From assembly GCA_944366945.1 (NCBI GenBank), contig CALVWJ010000003.1, forward strand, positions 98,370-162,369: a stretch of 64,000 nt of DNA. Direction: 5' to 3'. The translations under genes were made by a program, and so were the position numbers. Source of the stretch: an uncultured Clostridia bacterium (GTDB lineage: Bacteria > Bacillota > Clostridia > Christensenellales > CAG-138). This document shows positions 17,921 to 27,020 of the stretch, one piece after another (position 1 is the first letter of the stretch; every line of letters begins with the position of its first letter). Below the pieces are notes generated by a model that saw only the letters and a program-made list of their open reading frames with translations, had not been told where the DNA came from and did no database searches.

Positions 17921-18116
17921 CGAAAGAGGCTGGCTCTGCGTGTAATGCATCAAAACAAAGGCCTACAATCCAAGCGGAGTGGACTTGGCGCCTTCTGGTT
18001 GAAATACCGCCAAATTGGTTTATAGCGCTTGAAAGGGCGGCCTTATGCGGTCGGCGGTACTGGCATGCTGCTTGAAAAAACGGCATGCAGCCTTTATCAT
18101 GGCGTGGGAGAAAACG

Positions 18117-18917
18117 ATGAAGCAATATTGCGATTACCATGTGCACAGCCACCATTCACTTGATGCGGCCTGCTCCATCCGCGAAATGGCGGAAGCCGCT
18201 GTGCAAGCAGGCCTTTCGGAGATCTGTTTTACAGACCACGTTGAATTTGAGGACCCGGAGTGCCGGGATAATCCTGCGGATCTTGCTGCCCAGCGCGCAG
18301 AGGTGGAGCAGGAGCAACCGGCTTTGCCTGTGCGCCTGCTGCGCGGGGCGGAGATCGGCATTACGCCGGATGCCTCGTTTGCAGAGCAGGCAATGGCATA
18401 TATAGCCCCGGCACAGGTGGACTTCATTATAGGTTCTGTGCACCGCGTTGGAGAGGAAAACGCCTACCGGCCGGGTTATTTTATGGAGCGGGACCGGCAG
18501 GCGGCCTACTGCGGCTATTTGGAACAGCTCGCGGCCTCCGTGCGCACCCTGCCGCAGCTTTCCGTGCTGGGCCATTATGATTATGTGGCAAAGCGGGCAC
18601 CTTATGCGCAGCGCGCTGTGCGCTATGCGGATCTGCCGGAAGCGTTTGACGATATCCTGCGCTATCTGGCGCAGCAGGGCAAGGGCTTGGAGGTGAACAC
18701 GGCATCCTGGCGGGATGATGTGCCATGGGGAATAGATGTGCTCGCCCGTTTTGTGGAGCTGGGCGGCGAATTTGTGACGTTTGGCTCGGATGCGCATGTT
18801 CCAGGGCAAGTGGGCAAGCGGCTTAAGGAGGCGCGCGCGCTCGCACTTGCAGCGGGCGTGCGGTATACGGCAACATTTCGCGGGCTTGTGCCGCACTTTT
18901 TTCCCATTGAAGTATGA
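18117..18917 (+). CDS. PHP-domain histidinol-phosphatase-like protein (HisJ family)
   Basis: 266 aa from the ATG at 18117 (GGGAG 6-7 nt upstream); longer readings from 18045 or 18099 add residues with no ribosome site. The PHP metal-binding motif DYHVHSHHSLDA is at the very start, followed by FTDHVEF, SVHRVG, LGHYDYVAK and the final FGSDAHVP, which together form the trinuclear metal site. The family includes HisK/HisJ histidinol phosphatases and other phosphoesterases. No his genes are nearby, so the substrate is uncertain. The YbaK-type gene follows 37 nt later on the same strand. Confidence 0.88.
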   Translation: MKQYCDYHVHSHHSLDAACSIREMAEAAVQAGLSEICFTDHVEFEDPECRDNPADLAAQRAEVEQEQPALPVRLLRGAEIGITPDASFAEQAMAYIAPAQVDFIIGSVHRVGEENAYRPGYFMERDRQAAYCGYLEQLAASVRTLPQLSVLGHYDYVAKRAPYAQRAVRYADLPEAFDDILRYLAQQGKGLEVNTASWRDDVPWGIDVLARFVELGGEFVTFGSDAHVPGQVGKRLKEARALALAAGVRYTATFRGLVPHFFPIEV

Positions 18918-18954
18918 AGTATAAAAATTGAACGTAAAGATAGAGAGGTATACT

Positions 18955-19434
18955 ATGTCCATTGAAAAAGTTCGCGCAGAATTTGAACGGTGGGGGATCG
19001 CAGAGCGCATGCTGGAGTTTCCGGTTTCAAGCGCTACGGTGGAGCTTGCTGCCAAGGCGCTTGGCACGGAAGGGGCGCGCATTGCAAAAACGCTTTCCTT
19101 CTATGCCGGCGAAGGCTGCATGCTCGTTGTTACGGCAGGCGACACCAAGATCGATAACGCGAAATTCAAGGCCCGCTTTGGCATGAAAGCAAAAATGCTT
19201 TCCGCCGATGATGCGCTCGCGATGACCGGACACGCTGTGGGCGGCGTTTGCCCATTTGCGCTGCCAGAAGGCGTGAAGGTGTATTTGGATGTTTCCATGC
19301 AGCGCTTTCCAACCGTTTTCCCGGCAGTCGGCAGCGCAAACAGCGCCATCGAATTAACCTGCGAGGAGCTTGCACGCTATTCCGGCGGCGAGTGGGTGGA
19401 TGTATGTAAGCCCATCGCTCCGGTAGAAGCCTAG
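18955..19434 (+). CDS. YbaK/EbsC-family aminoacyl-tRNA deacylase
   Basis: 159 aa. GAGAGG lies 6-7 nt before the ATG at 18955; the in-frame ATG at 18928 is an extension. The single YbaK/ProX-type editing domain has its conserved lysine in RIAKTLSF, the strand GDTKIDNAKFK and the substrate-loop GHAVGGVCPFAL, all typical of Cys-tRNA(Pro)/Ala-tRNA(Pro) deacylases. It removes mischarged amino acids from tRNA in the cytoplasm. It lies between the PHP and GNAT genes in the same direction with short gaps and may be co-transcribed. Confidence 0.9.
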   Translation: MSIEKVRAEFERWGIAERMLEFPVSSATVELAAKALGTEGARIAKTLSFYAGEGCMLVVTAGDTKIDNAKFKARFGMKAKMLSADDALAMTGHAVGGVCPFALPEGVKVYLDVSMQRFPTVFPAVGSANSAIELTCEELARYSGGEWVDVCKPIAPVEA

Positions 19435-19523
19435 CGGCGGCAGAATGGAAATGCTTGCTGGAAACGGCTTTTGTGCCATGCGCATTTTCCGTGTACGGCG
19501 GCAGCTTAAAATTGAGGGAGCCC

Positions 19524-20111
19524 ATGAATACGCCCAGGATCGAAACGGAACGGCTCATCCTAAGGAAGTTTACGCAAGGGGATATCGAAGCGCTGTATTC
19601 CATTTTAAAGGATAAGGAAGTGAATACGTTTCTGCCGTGGTTTCCGCTCAAGAGCCTGGCGGAAGCACGCGCGTTTTTCGAAGCGCGCTATGCGCCGAAA
19701 TACCGGCAAGCACGCGGGTATCAATATGCCATTTGCTTCAAAGATTTGGATGTTCCCATCGGCTATCTTGGAATTTCCATGGAAGAAGGCCATGACCTAG
19801 GCTATGGCCTAATGCAGGAATTCTGGCACCGCGGCATTGTGACAGAAGCGGGCAGCGCGGTGCTTGCCCAGGCAAAGCGGGATGGCCTTCCCTATGTTAC
19901 GGCAACGCATGATGTGAACAACCCCAATAGCGGCGGCGTAATGCGAAAGCTGGGCATGAAGTATCGGTATTCGTATCAAGAGCAATGGCAGCCTAAGGAT
20001 ATTCTCGTTACATTTCGCATGTATCAGAAAAACCTTCATACGGATGATGCCATGGTGTATCAAAAATACTGGAATGAATCCCAGGTACACTTCGTGGAAC
20101 CGGGATTGTAA
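19524..20111 (+). CDS. GNAT acetyltransferase (RimJ/RimL type)
   Basis: 195 aa from the ATG at 19524 (GAGGGAG upstream). The typical opening TPRIETERLILRKF is followed by a GNAT fold with DLGYGLMQEFWHRGIVTEA (acetyl-CoA site) and HDVNNPNSGGVMRKLGM. It belongs to the RimJ/RimL-like group that acetylates protein N-termini or small amines. The substrate is unknown. The last gene of the rightward run from 16574; the 237 bases to the convergent HD gene contain AGGGCCA/TGGCCCT arms (near 20243 and 20295) but no clean terminator. Confidence 0.88.
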   Translation: MNTPRIETERLILRKFTQGDIEALYSILKDKEVNTFLPWFPLKSLAEARAFFEARYAPKYRQARGYQYAICFKDLDVPIGYLGISMEEGHDLGYGLMQEFWHRGIVTEAGSAVLAQAKRDGLPYVTATHDVNNPNSGGVMRKLGMKYRYSYQEQWQPKDILVTFRMYQKNLHTDDAMVYQKYWNESQVHFVEPGL

Positions 20112-20348
20112 CAGCGAACCAAAGTGAGCTGAAAACGGAACGACATTCGGAAGCTCGCGTTTCATTGCATTTCTGAGAGAAAGCCGGGCGGGTACAACTG
20201 CTTTTGCAGCAAAGGAAGCTGTTTCTGGGGGATATTTACCCCAAGGGCCATCCGGAAAATAAAACAGGACCATCGCGGCAGGAAACACCCCGGTGGCCCT
20301 AAGAAGCATGCGCACTTGGCGCGATAAAACATAGGCGCGCTGCCCGCT

Positions 20349-21008
20349 TTAAAGCAGCCGTTGGCCGTTGATGACGAGGCGGAAGGTGATCCCAAGCCGT
20401 TCTGCTGCTTTGCGGCAAAGGAGCATGCGGCCCAGGAAAATCTCAAAGTAATCCATTACGGAGCAGTACTGCGTATCAACGGTCATTTCCAGCGTAACGG
20501 ATTCACAGGCATCGTCAATATAGGTGCGCGCATTGCGCACGGCAAAGTTTACACGATCGTGAATGTCGAATTTAGCAGGGTCGGTTTCACGCACGCGGGT
20601 ATAGCGCACGTCCGTTTTATCCGCGAGGATCAGCGCCGCGGCGACCGGGTTCACCGGCTCGGCGGTATGCTCATCGTGATTGCCGATGGCGGTGATGATG
20701 GTTGCAATATCCTCAGCATCCGCGCCAAGGCGATCGAGGATGCGGAAAGCCATTACCGCACCGCTTTGCGCATGGTCGATGCGGTTGACAACATTGCCGA
20801 TATCATGCAGATATCCGGCGATCTGCGCAAGCTCAGCTTCCCGCTCACTGTAGCCGAGTGAGAGCAGGATATAGCGAGCCGTTTCCGCTACGCGCCCAAC
20901 ATGCGCGAAGCTGTGTTCCGTAAACCCCATATAGATGAGGGACTCATCTGCCCGCTGGATATAGGTGCGGATGGAAGGGTCGGCTTTAATCTGTTCAAAT
21001 GTAATCAT
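20349..21008 (-). CDS. HD-domain phosphohydrolase
   Basis: 219 aa. The HD metal-binding pattern is complete: the first His in HSFAHVGRVAE (about 33-43), the HD pair in GYLHDIGNVV (about 67-76) and a later Asp in LADKTDVRY. Proteins of this kind hydrolyse nucleotides or other phosphoesters. The C-terminal about 60 residues (TVDTQYCSVMDYFEIFLGRML) resemble small clostridial HD proteins of unknown substrate. There is no strong ribosome site before the ATG at 21008. It begins 36 nt after the amidohydrolase stop on the same strand, so coupled expression is likely. Confidence 0.85.
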   Translation of the reverse strand: MITFEQIKADPSIRTYIQRADESLIYMGFTEHSFAHVGRVAETARYILLSLGYSEREAELAQIAGYLHDIGNVVNRIDHAQSGAVMAFRILDRLGADAEDIATIITAIGNHDEHTAEPVNPVAAALILADKTDVRYTRVRETDPAKFDIHDRVNFAVRNARTYIDDACESVTLEMTVDTQYCSVMDYFEIFLGRMLLCRKAAERLGITFRLVINGQRLL

Positions 21009-21044
21009 AATGCAGTGTAATCCTTTATCTGAAATTTCTTAGCA

Positions 21045-22364
21045 TCAGTCTTTTGTTGCACACCCGCGCACGAGTGGCACAGCGTATTGTTCCACCTCGT
21101 AGATGGCTTTTTCCACATCGATGGTGGTAAATTGCCCATTTTCATAGAGGATCTTCCCCTGGACCATCGTTAGGCAGACATCCTCACCGCTGGCGCTGTA
21201 TACCGTGGTGGAGATTGGATCATATACGGGGCGGAGGGTAGGGGTATTGGTGTCGATGAGGATGAGATCCGCATCAAACCCTTCTTGGATCTTCCCAATT
21301 TCGTTTTCGCGTCCTTGCGCTTTTGCGCCGCCTACGGTTGCCATCTTGAGGGCGTCGTATGCACTCAAGCACGTTGGGTCGCCCGAAACGCCCTTTTGCA
21401 GCAGCGCCGCGAGCTTGATCTCCTCAAACAGGTTATGCGTGTTGTTGGAGCAGCAGCCATCCGTGCCCAGCGCTACGTTGACGCCGAGGCGCTTCATTTC
21501 CGCAACGCGCGCAATGCCGCTGCCAAGTTTGAGGTTGGAAACCGGGCAGTGCGCAACGCTGGCATGAGATTGCGCGAAAAGCTCCATATCTTCCTCTGTG
21601 AGCCATACGCCGTGGGCGGCAAGCACACGCGCCTCAAACACGCCCGCATCATAGAGCGCGCGCGTGGGCGTAACCCCCCGACGGGCAAGGCACTCTTCGT
21701 GTTCGCGCTTGGTTTCGGAAACATGCACATGCATCACGAGGCCGTGCGCAAGCGCAAGATCCGTTACATAGCGCCAAACGGGAGAATTGCTGGTATATTC
21801 GGCATGAATGGCAGCATCTGCCCGGATGCGCCCGTTTCCTGCGCCATGAAAATCGCGGATAAGCGCGCGTGTCTCTGCAATGGCACGGTCCTTTTCCGGG
21901 TCATAGGAAGCCGGATCCAGGGCGAGGACCGCGTTGGAAAGGGAAACGCGCATGCCGCATTCGAGCGCGAGAGCAGCAACGGCAGGCTCGCGGAAATACA
22001 TATCGCTTGCTGAAGTGGTGCCTGTACGCAACATTTCCGCAAAACCAAGCTGTGCTCCGGCAACGATCGCTTGCTCGTCCAGCCTGGCTTCCACGGGGAA
22101 CACTTTTTCATAAAGCCAGGTTTGCAGGGTATAATCGTCTGCATAGCCGCGCATAACGCACATGGCTGTATGCGCATGCGCATTCACGAGGCCGGGCAGC
22201 AGGAATTTTCCCTCGCAGTTGAGCGTGCGTGTTGCAGGCTCCTGCGGGGCAGCCTCCCCCACAAAAACGATCTTTCCGCCCGTTACGCCAACAAATCCGT
22301 TTTGCAACACAGGGCGTTCATCGCACATGGTAAGCACGGTTGCGTTTTGAAACAGATAATCCAT
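21045..22364 (-). CDS. Amidohydrolase, 5-methylthioadenosine/S-adenosylhomocysteine deaminase-like
   Basis: 439 aa from the ATG at 22364 (AAGGAGAG upstream); a longer reading to 22556 runs into the divergent gene's promoter and is rejected. Metal ligands and active-site stretches of the MtaD/TrzN group: VNAHAHTAMCVMRGYADD (about 65-82), MHVHVSETKREHEEC, LAAHGVWL and LGTDGCCSNN. This group deaminates MTA, SAH or adenosine; substrate choice cannot be read from sequence. It heads a two-gene unit with the HD protein. With metK elsewhere in the window it could take part in S-adenosylmethionine salvage. Confidence 0.87.
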   Translation of the reverse strand: MDYLFQNATVLTMCDERPVLQNGFVGVTGGKIVFVGEAAPQEPATRTLNCEGKFLLPGLVNAHAHTAMCVMRGYADDYTLQTWLYEKVFPVEARLDEQAIVAGAQLGFAEMLRTGTTSASDMYFREPAVAALALECGMRVSLSNAVLALDPASYDPEKDRAIAETRALIRDFHGAGNGRIRADAAIHAEYTSNSPVWRYVTDLALAHGLVMHVHVSETKREHEECLARRGVTPTRALYDAGVFEARVLAAHGVWLTEEDMELFAQSHASVAHCPVSNLKLGSGIARVAEMKRLGVNVALGTDGCCSNNTHNLFEEIKLAALLQKGVSGDPTCLSAYDALKMATVGGAKAQGRENEIGKIQEGFDADLILIDTNTPTLRPVYDPISTTVYSASGEDVCLTMVQGKILYENGQFTTIDVEKAIYEVEQYAVPLVRGCATKD

Positions 22365-22445
22365 GCATGCTCTCCTTTCCAAGTGCAGAGATGGCATCAT
22401 CCTGCTTATTGCTTGTGTCATTAATAATACCGCATTTACTGCCAT

Positions 22446-22475
22446 TTGACTAGAGGCGCGCGCAACGTCTATAAT
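22446..22475 (+). promoter_or_regulatory. Promoter of the glycerate-kinase-like gene
   Basis: TTGACT (22446-22451), 18-nt spacer, TATAAT (22470-22475), 52 nt before the start codon. Confidence 0.65.
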
Positions 22476-22527
22476 GATAAAAGAACAGCAGAAATTACGG
22501 GGCCGCCCAAAGAAAGGAAGGTGCGCC

Positions 22528-24075
22528 ATGCAGCTTAAGCGCCTTGGCCTTGGCATTCGGTTTGATTTTCTGTCTCCCGCTTCTGAGGAAGAACATGCGC
22601 GGCAGGCATTTGAGGAGATATTTTCCGTTTTAACGGTTTCGGAGCTCGATGGGCTTTTGATTTATGGGGGGCAGGATCCGCTTACAGACCCTGCCGAAAA
22701 CATATTCCTAGCCGTGATTATGGGCGGATCGCTCTCTACGATGCGCCGCATCTATGAAAAGATCAGCGCGGATGCTGCGATCGGCATGTATCTTGCGCAC
22801 ACGCATCCATTCATTGAAAACAACCGCCTCATGCAGTGGCAGGAGCCTTCTTTTTATGGCGAAGTGCAGAAAGATGGAACGCTGCGCGGCGGGAATGGCA
22901 CGCTGGATGGCTTGACCGTGCCGAAAAAGCACGGTCGGCACCGGCCGGTTGGGAAAGGGATTAAAGTGCTCCTGGCGCCGGACTGCTATGGGCCGATTTC
23001 CTCTACGGAAGCGATCAAACGGCTGAGCGTAGCGGCGCGCAGGCATTTCCAAGGCGTAAAGCTCGTGCCGGTGCCCATTACATATGGTGGGCAGGGCATG
23101 GTGCATGCGTTGGTAACGGCAGCGGAAGGCGCATACCGGACGGCGAAGATCACGCCGCTTGCGCCCTTGCAGCGCAACAGCGCCCCATATGGCGTGCTTT
23201 ATGGAAAAACGGCGGTGCTTTCGCTTGCCGATGTGTTGCCCTGCGATGCGGAGATTGCATCCTCGTTTAACGCGGGCGAGCTGATCCGCCGCGCTCTCGA
23301 TGAAGGCTTGCGCGAAATCCTGCTCGGCACGGCGGAGAGCATGGTGCGCGATTGCGGGATGGGGTGCCTGCGGGCGCTGGGCGTGAAGTTTTATGATGCG
23401 GCCGGCGTGGAGCTCAGAGGCGCTCCGGAGGATCTGCCTCGCGTTGCGGCCGTGGATACGGAGTACCTGCACCCGGGCCTGCGCGAAGCCAAGATTACGG
23501 TGATCAGCGGAGGCCATACGGAAACGCCCGAAACATATGCAGAAGCAGCGATGCATTTCCGCGGATGCATTGCCAAGGCGGCAAACGCTGCCATGGGCGA
23601 TTGCATCGGGATCGGCGGGCTTTTATGCGTGCTGGGCGGTGCAAAACGCGTAAGCGGCGTGGACGCTTTGCTGGATGCTGTGGAATTCGGAAAACTTTTG
23701 CAGGGCGTTGCGCTCGTGGTGACGGGGGAGATGCTGCTCGAAGAACCATCTTTTTCCAATGGAAGGGCGGTTGGAAGCGTGCTTGCGCGCTGCGCAGCAC
23801 GCGGTGTGCCGGCGGCAGTGCTTGCCGGCGGCGTGAGCGAATCGCTGGATGAAGCGCGCCTGGGCAATGCGGGAGTCGCAGCGCTGATTAATGCGCCAAT
23901 GAGCAGGGAAGAAGCAGACAGGCGCGTGGAAGAACTGTTTGATGCGGCAGCGGATCGCATGTTCCGCCTCATCCGTATCGGGCGGGATGTTGAGAAAATT
24001 GGAGCGCCCAAGCCACCCCGCCAACGGGATTTTACGAAGATGTACCGTGAAAGCTTGAAAAGGATAAAGGAATGA
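22528..24075 (+). CDS. Divergent glycerate-kinase-like protein with an extra N-terminal domain
   Basis: 515 aa from the ATG at 22528 (AAGGAAGG upstream). Residues about 150-510 align by eye with type-2 glycerate kinases: KVLLAPDCYGPISSTEAI for the usual APDSFKGSLSA start, ALVTAAEGAYRTAKITPLAP, and VVTGEMLLEEPSFSNG for the usual VITGEGRLDGQSLRGK. Several hallmark residues are changed: the Lys of the first motif, the DGG turn (now YGG) and the GIGGSATNDGG loop (now GTAESMVRDCGMG). The first about 145 residues belong to no domain I recognise. It is therefore a kinase-fold paralogue whose activity is doubtful. The unknown gene at 24102-25133 is convergent. Confidence 0.75.
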   Translation: MQLKRLGLGIRFDFLSPASEEEHARQAFEEIFSVLTVSELDGLLIYGGQDPLTDPAENIFLAVIMGGSLSTMRRIYEKISADAAIGMYLAHTHPFIENNRLMQWQEPSFYGEVQKDGTLRGGNGTLDGLTVPKKHGRHRPVGKGIKVLLAPDCYGPISSTEAIKRLSVAARRHFQGVKLVPVPITYGGQGMVHALVTAAEGAYRTAKITPLAPLQRNSAPYGVLYGKTAVLSLADVLPCDAEIASSFNAGELIRRALDEGLREILLGTAESMVRDCGMGCLRALGVKFYDAAGVELRGAPEDLPRVAAVDTEYLHPGLREAKITVISGGHTETPETYAEAAMHFRGCIAKAANAAMGDCIGIGGLLCVLGGAKRVSGVDALLDAVEFGKLLQGVALVVTGEMLLEEPSFSNGRAVGSVLARCAARGVPAAVLAGGVSESLDEARLGNAGVAALINAPMSREEADRRVEELFDAAADRMFRLIRIGRDVEKIGAPKPPRQRDFTKMYRESLKRIKE

Positions 24076-24101
24076 GTTGAGCGCCTTTGCCGCGTGGGAT
24101 G

Positions 24102-25133
24102 CTATGCTTCGGTGATATTTTCGATGCGCCCGTCTTCTGCGAATTCGAATTCATAGAGCCTGGCGCAGCTGAGGTTCCCATCCTCAACTGCAATGAGCCC
24201 AAGAAAACAGCCGCTCCCATCCGAAATGGGAGGGCGCGCTGCGGTAAAGGTTCCAAGGAAATCTCTAAGCGCATCAAAACTGATAGAGGCTGCAAGGTCA
24301 TCCGAAAGATAGGATACTGCTTCAGCTTCAAACCCTTCCCGTACCGCTTCTGCAAACGCAATGGCGCGTTCCAGCGTGCCGCGCGGTGCGCGCGGAGAGC
24401 AGGTGAAAAACCCTGTTTCAGCGGGCAATGCCAGGAAACCTTCGCCACTTTCATAACGGTAGCAGATACGGCGTTCGTGGCCCAACAGCGTGCCAAGCGG
24501 GTCTATGGCTTCCACTACGCCATTTTCAATGCGCACCGATTTCGCCGATAGATCGAGCGCTTCCTCCATCGCGTCATTGAGCAGCAGCAGGCGCTCACCG
24601 CGTTTGCTGCGAATCCGTGCGGCGATATAGTTCGCTCCACCAAGTTCTACCACGGCAAGCGATCCGCCTTCGCCTTCCCCAAGCGCGTAGCCGCCCAGGG
24701 CACGGCCTTCCTCCTCAATGGAAAGCTTGATGCCGTTTTCGTAATATAGCGTGAGTTGGAAACTGCGTCCATTAAGCCGCGGTTCGATCCGGTCGATCCT
24801 ATAAGGCACGCGGCAGGCAGAATCGCAGCGGAGCCGGCCAGCATGCATCATGAGCTCAAATACGCCGCCCGGCCATGCGCATACGCCTACGTCCGGTGCG
24901 GGTCGGGCGCTGATGGAGCCATGCTCGAAGCTGATTTTGCGCGTAACCGGATAAAGGCGCGCGTCTGCGCTGTCGGCAAGGGGAAGAAGGGCAACATAAT
25001 AATCCCCGCTGTCGGAAAGCGGCAGTGCAATGTGTGTATCCGAGCCGCATTCTCCAGCAGGATGGCCGTTGACTTCAACCAGTGCGGGCGTATCCGCACG
25101 GATGACGAGCAGGGGAACAGGGGAATAATACAT
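24102..25133 (-). CDS. Hypothetical protein, no recognised domain
   Basis: 343 aa, not recognised. The ATG at 25133 has GAGGTG 5 nt upstream. There is no signal peptide or membrane segment. The sequence looks like beta-strand-rich repeats in the first about 220 residues: short hydrophobic strands alternating with turns such as VEVNGHPAGECG and LYYENGIKLSIEEEGRAL, and two 'charge-plus-value' phrases (RSKRGERLLLLNDAMEE, YRYESGEGFLALPAE). A helical segment follows (about 255-305) and a C-terminal strand pair. It shares a divergent promoter region with asnS and is convergent with the glycerate-kinase-like gene. Codon use resembles the neighbours. Confidence 0.75.
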   Translation of the reverse strand: MYYSPVPLLVIRADTPALVEVNGHPAGECGSDTHIALPLSDSGDYYVALLPLADSADARLYPVTRKISFEHGSISARPAPDVGVCAWPGGVFELMMHAGRLRCDSACRVPYRIDRIEPRLNGRSFQLTLYYENGIKLSIEEEGRALGGYALGEGEGGSLAVVELGGANYIAARIRSKRGERLLLLNDAMEEALDLSAKSVRIENGVVEAIDPLGTLLGHERRICYRYESGEGFLALPAETGFFTCSPRAPRGTLERAIAFAEAVREGFEAEAVSYLSDDLAASISFDALRDFLGTFTAARPPISDGSGCFLGLIAVEDGNLSCARLYEFEFAEDGRIENITEA

Positions 25134-25197
25134 AGCGGCACCTCGCAGATTTCTTGTTAAAAATGGAATGGGTCAAGATAAAATCTATGCGCGGCGC

Positions 25198-25226
25198 TTG
25201 CATAACATGACGTTGTAGGCTAAAAT
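25198..25226 (+). promoter_or_regulatory. Promoter of asnS
   Basis: TTGCAT (25198-25203), 17-nt spacer, TAAAAT (25221-25226). The leader of about 30 nt is too short for a T-box, so asnS is probably not tRNA-controlled. Confidence 0.6.
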
Positions 25227-25261
25227 GTAAAAATTAACTGATATGAATTTGGAGGGCTATT

Positions 25262-26644
25262 ATGGTTAGGCTATGCGAATTGGTTCGCTGCCCGGAAAAG
25301 TACGCAGGCACCGTATCGGTTGCCGGCTGGATTAAGACCGCGCGTGCGAGCAAGACCATCGGTTTCATTGAACTGATGGACGGCACCTGCTTTAAAACCG
25401 TTCAAGTAGTGTATGAGCAGGATCAAATTGAAGATGCACTTAAGCGCGCGTTCAATACCGGCTGTGCAATTTCCGTTAAAGGCGAACTCGTGCTTACCCC
25501 GGATGCACCGCAGCCCTTTGAGATTAAAGCGGAAACCATTGCGATTGAAGGCGAATGCCCAAGTGATTATCCGCTCCAAAAAAAGCGTCATTCTCTTGAA
25601 TATCTGCGCACCATTCAACATTTGCGTCCCCGCACAAACACGTTCCAGGCAGTATTCCGGGTACGTTCGGTTGTAGCGCAGGCGATTCACCAGTTTTTTG
25701 ATGCGCGCGGCTTCCTCTATGTGCATACGCCCATTCTTACCGCAAGTGACTGCGAAGGCGCGGGCGAAATGTTCCGCGTAACGACCCTGGATCCCCTCGA
25801 TCCGCCTCGCACGGAAGATGGCGCCGTGGATTTCACCAAGGATTTCTTTGGCACTGCCGCGAACCTTACCGTAAGCGGCCAGCTCTATGGCGAAGCGTTT
25901 GCATTGGCATTCCGGGATATTTATACTTTTGGCCCCACCTTCCGCGCGGAGTATTCGTTTACTGCGCGCCACGCGGCAGAGTTCTGGATGATCGAACCGG
26001 AGATGGCGTTCTGCGATCTGGCAGGCGATATGGATGTTGCGGAGGCGATGGTGAAACACATCATCCGCACGGTGATGGAGCGCTGCCCAGATGAACTGAA
26101 GTTTTTCAACCAGTATGTGGATAAAGGGCTGATTGAGCGGCTTGAGAATGTAGTGAACAGCGAATTTGCCCGCATAACCTATACTGAGGCCGTAGAATTG
26201 CTCAAGAAGGCGGACGTTGCGTTCAAGTATCCCGTTGAATGGGGCTGCGATCTGCAAACCGAGCATGAACGCTACATCGCGGAGCAGGTATACAAAAAGC
26301 CCGTATTTGTGACGGATTATCCCAAGGACATCAAAGCGTTTTATATGCGCATGAACGATGATGGGAAAACCGTTGCGGCCGCGGATTTGCTCGTGCCCGG
26401 CGTGGGGGAAATCATCGGCGGCAGCCAGCGTGAAGAGCGGCTGGATGTGCTCCAGAAGCGCATTGAAGAACTTAACATGGATCTTTCGGATTATGGATGG
26501 TATCTGGAGCTGCGTAAGTTTGGCGGTGTACAGCATGCGGGATATGGCTTGGGCTTTGAACGTATGGTAATGTATGTAACCGGCATGGCGAACATTCGGG
26601 ACGTTTTACCCTTCCCGCGCACCACTGGAAGCCTTGAAATGTAA
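25262..26644 (+). CDS. asnS: Asparaginyl-tRNA synthetase
   Basis: 460 aa, the normal size. It has an N-terminal OB-fold anticodon-binding domain (about 15-105; [19 protein letters not shown]) and a class II catalytic core. Motif 2 is [21 protein letters not shown], motif 3 [16 protein letters not shown], and the C-terminus [11 protein letters not shown] is typical of AsnRS. It charges tRNA(Asn) in the cytoplasm. Motif 2 has Tyr and Phe where many bacterial AsnRS have Asn, but this position varies in the family. GGAGGG precedes the ATG at 25262. It is terminated by a perfect hairpin at 26694-26719. Confidence 0.95.
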   Translation: MVRLCELVRCPEKYAGTVSVAGWIKTARASKTIGFIELMDGTCFKTVQVVYEQDQIEDALKRAFNTGCAISVKGELVLTPDAPQPFEIKAETIAIEGECPSDYPLQKKRHSLEYLRTIQHLRPRTNTFQAVFRVRSVVAQAIHQFFDARGFLYVHTPILTASDCEGAGEMFRVTTLDPLDPPRTEDGAVDFTKDFFGTAANLTVSGQLYGEAFALAFRDIYTFGPTFRAEYSFTARHAAEFWMIEPEMAFCDLAGDMDVAEAMVKHIIRTVMERCPDELKFFNQYVDKGLIERLENVVNSEFARITYTEAVELLKKADVAFKYPVEWGCDLQTEHERYIAEQVYKKPVFVTDYPKDIKAFYMRMNDDGKTVAAADLLVPGVGEIIGGSQREERLDVLQKRIEELNMDLSDYGWYLELRKFGGVQHAGYGLGFERMVMYVTGMANIRDVLPFPRTTGSLEM

Positions 26645-26693
26645 GAAACGGGGAGCAGTGAAACGGCGTGAAAACAAGATGCCTTCGAGCATG

Positions 26694-26719
26694 AAAGAAG
26701 TGGCGAAAGCCACTTCTTT
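26694..26719 (+). terminator. Terminator after asnS
   Basis: AAAGAAGTGGC, GAAA tetraloop, GCCACTTCTTT: a perfect 11-bp stem, followed by GCGTTTT. Confidence 0.75.
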
Positions 26720-27020
26720 GCGTTTTGGAAAAAAACATTGCGCCTGCGGCATATCCGACTACACACAAGGGTCATTTAATGAATGCTTTCAAGAACCGCG
26801 CTGCTGGCTCCTTGAGGCAATCCGCCTTGCAAGGCTAAACTCGATGCAAGAAGGCAGGAATGTTACACGCAATTGCCAAGGGAGCTTTTGATGCACTGAA
26901 CAGCGTGGAAGTAGGCCGCCTTTTTTGCGTTGTTGTTTTTTCTGCCCCTTGCGATGAATAGGTATATTATTGAAATACTGGGAAATAATAGAATCAAAAT
27001 TCATCTCAAGGGGGATCGAT
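26720..27020. other. Intergenic region upstream of the SANT-like gene
   Basis: No gene seen. It contains a T6 run at 26920-26925 without a convincing preceding stem, and a weak TATATT -10-like box near 26952. Confidence 0.4.

Noticed and set aside
26880..26930. T-box-like string (AACAGCGTGGAAGT followed by T6) before the SANT-like gene
   Set aside because: The conserved T-box core and upstream stem I are absent, the following gene is not an amino-acid or tRNA gene, and no terminator stem precedes the T-run.
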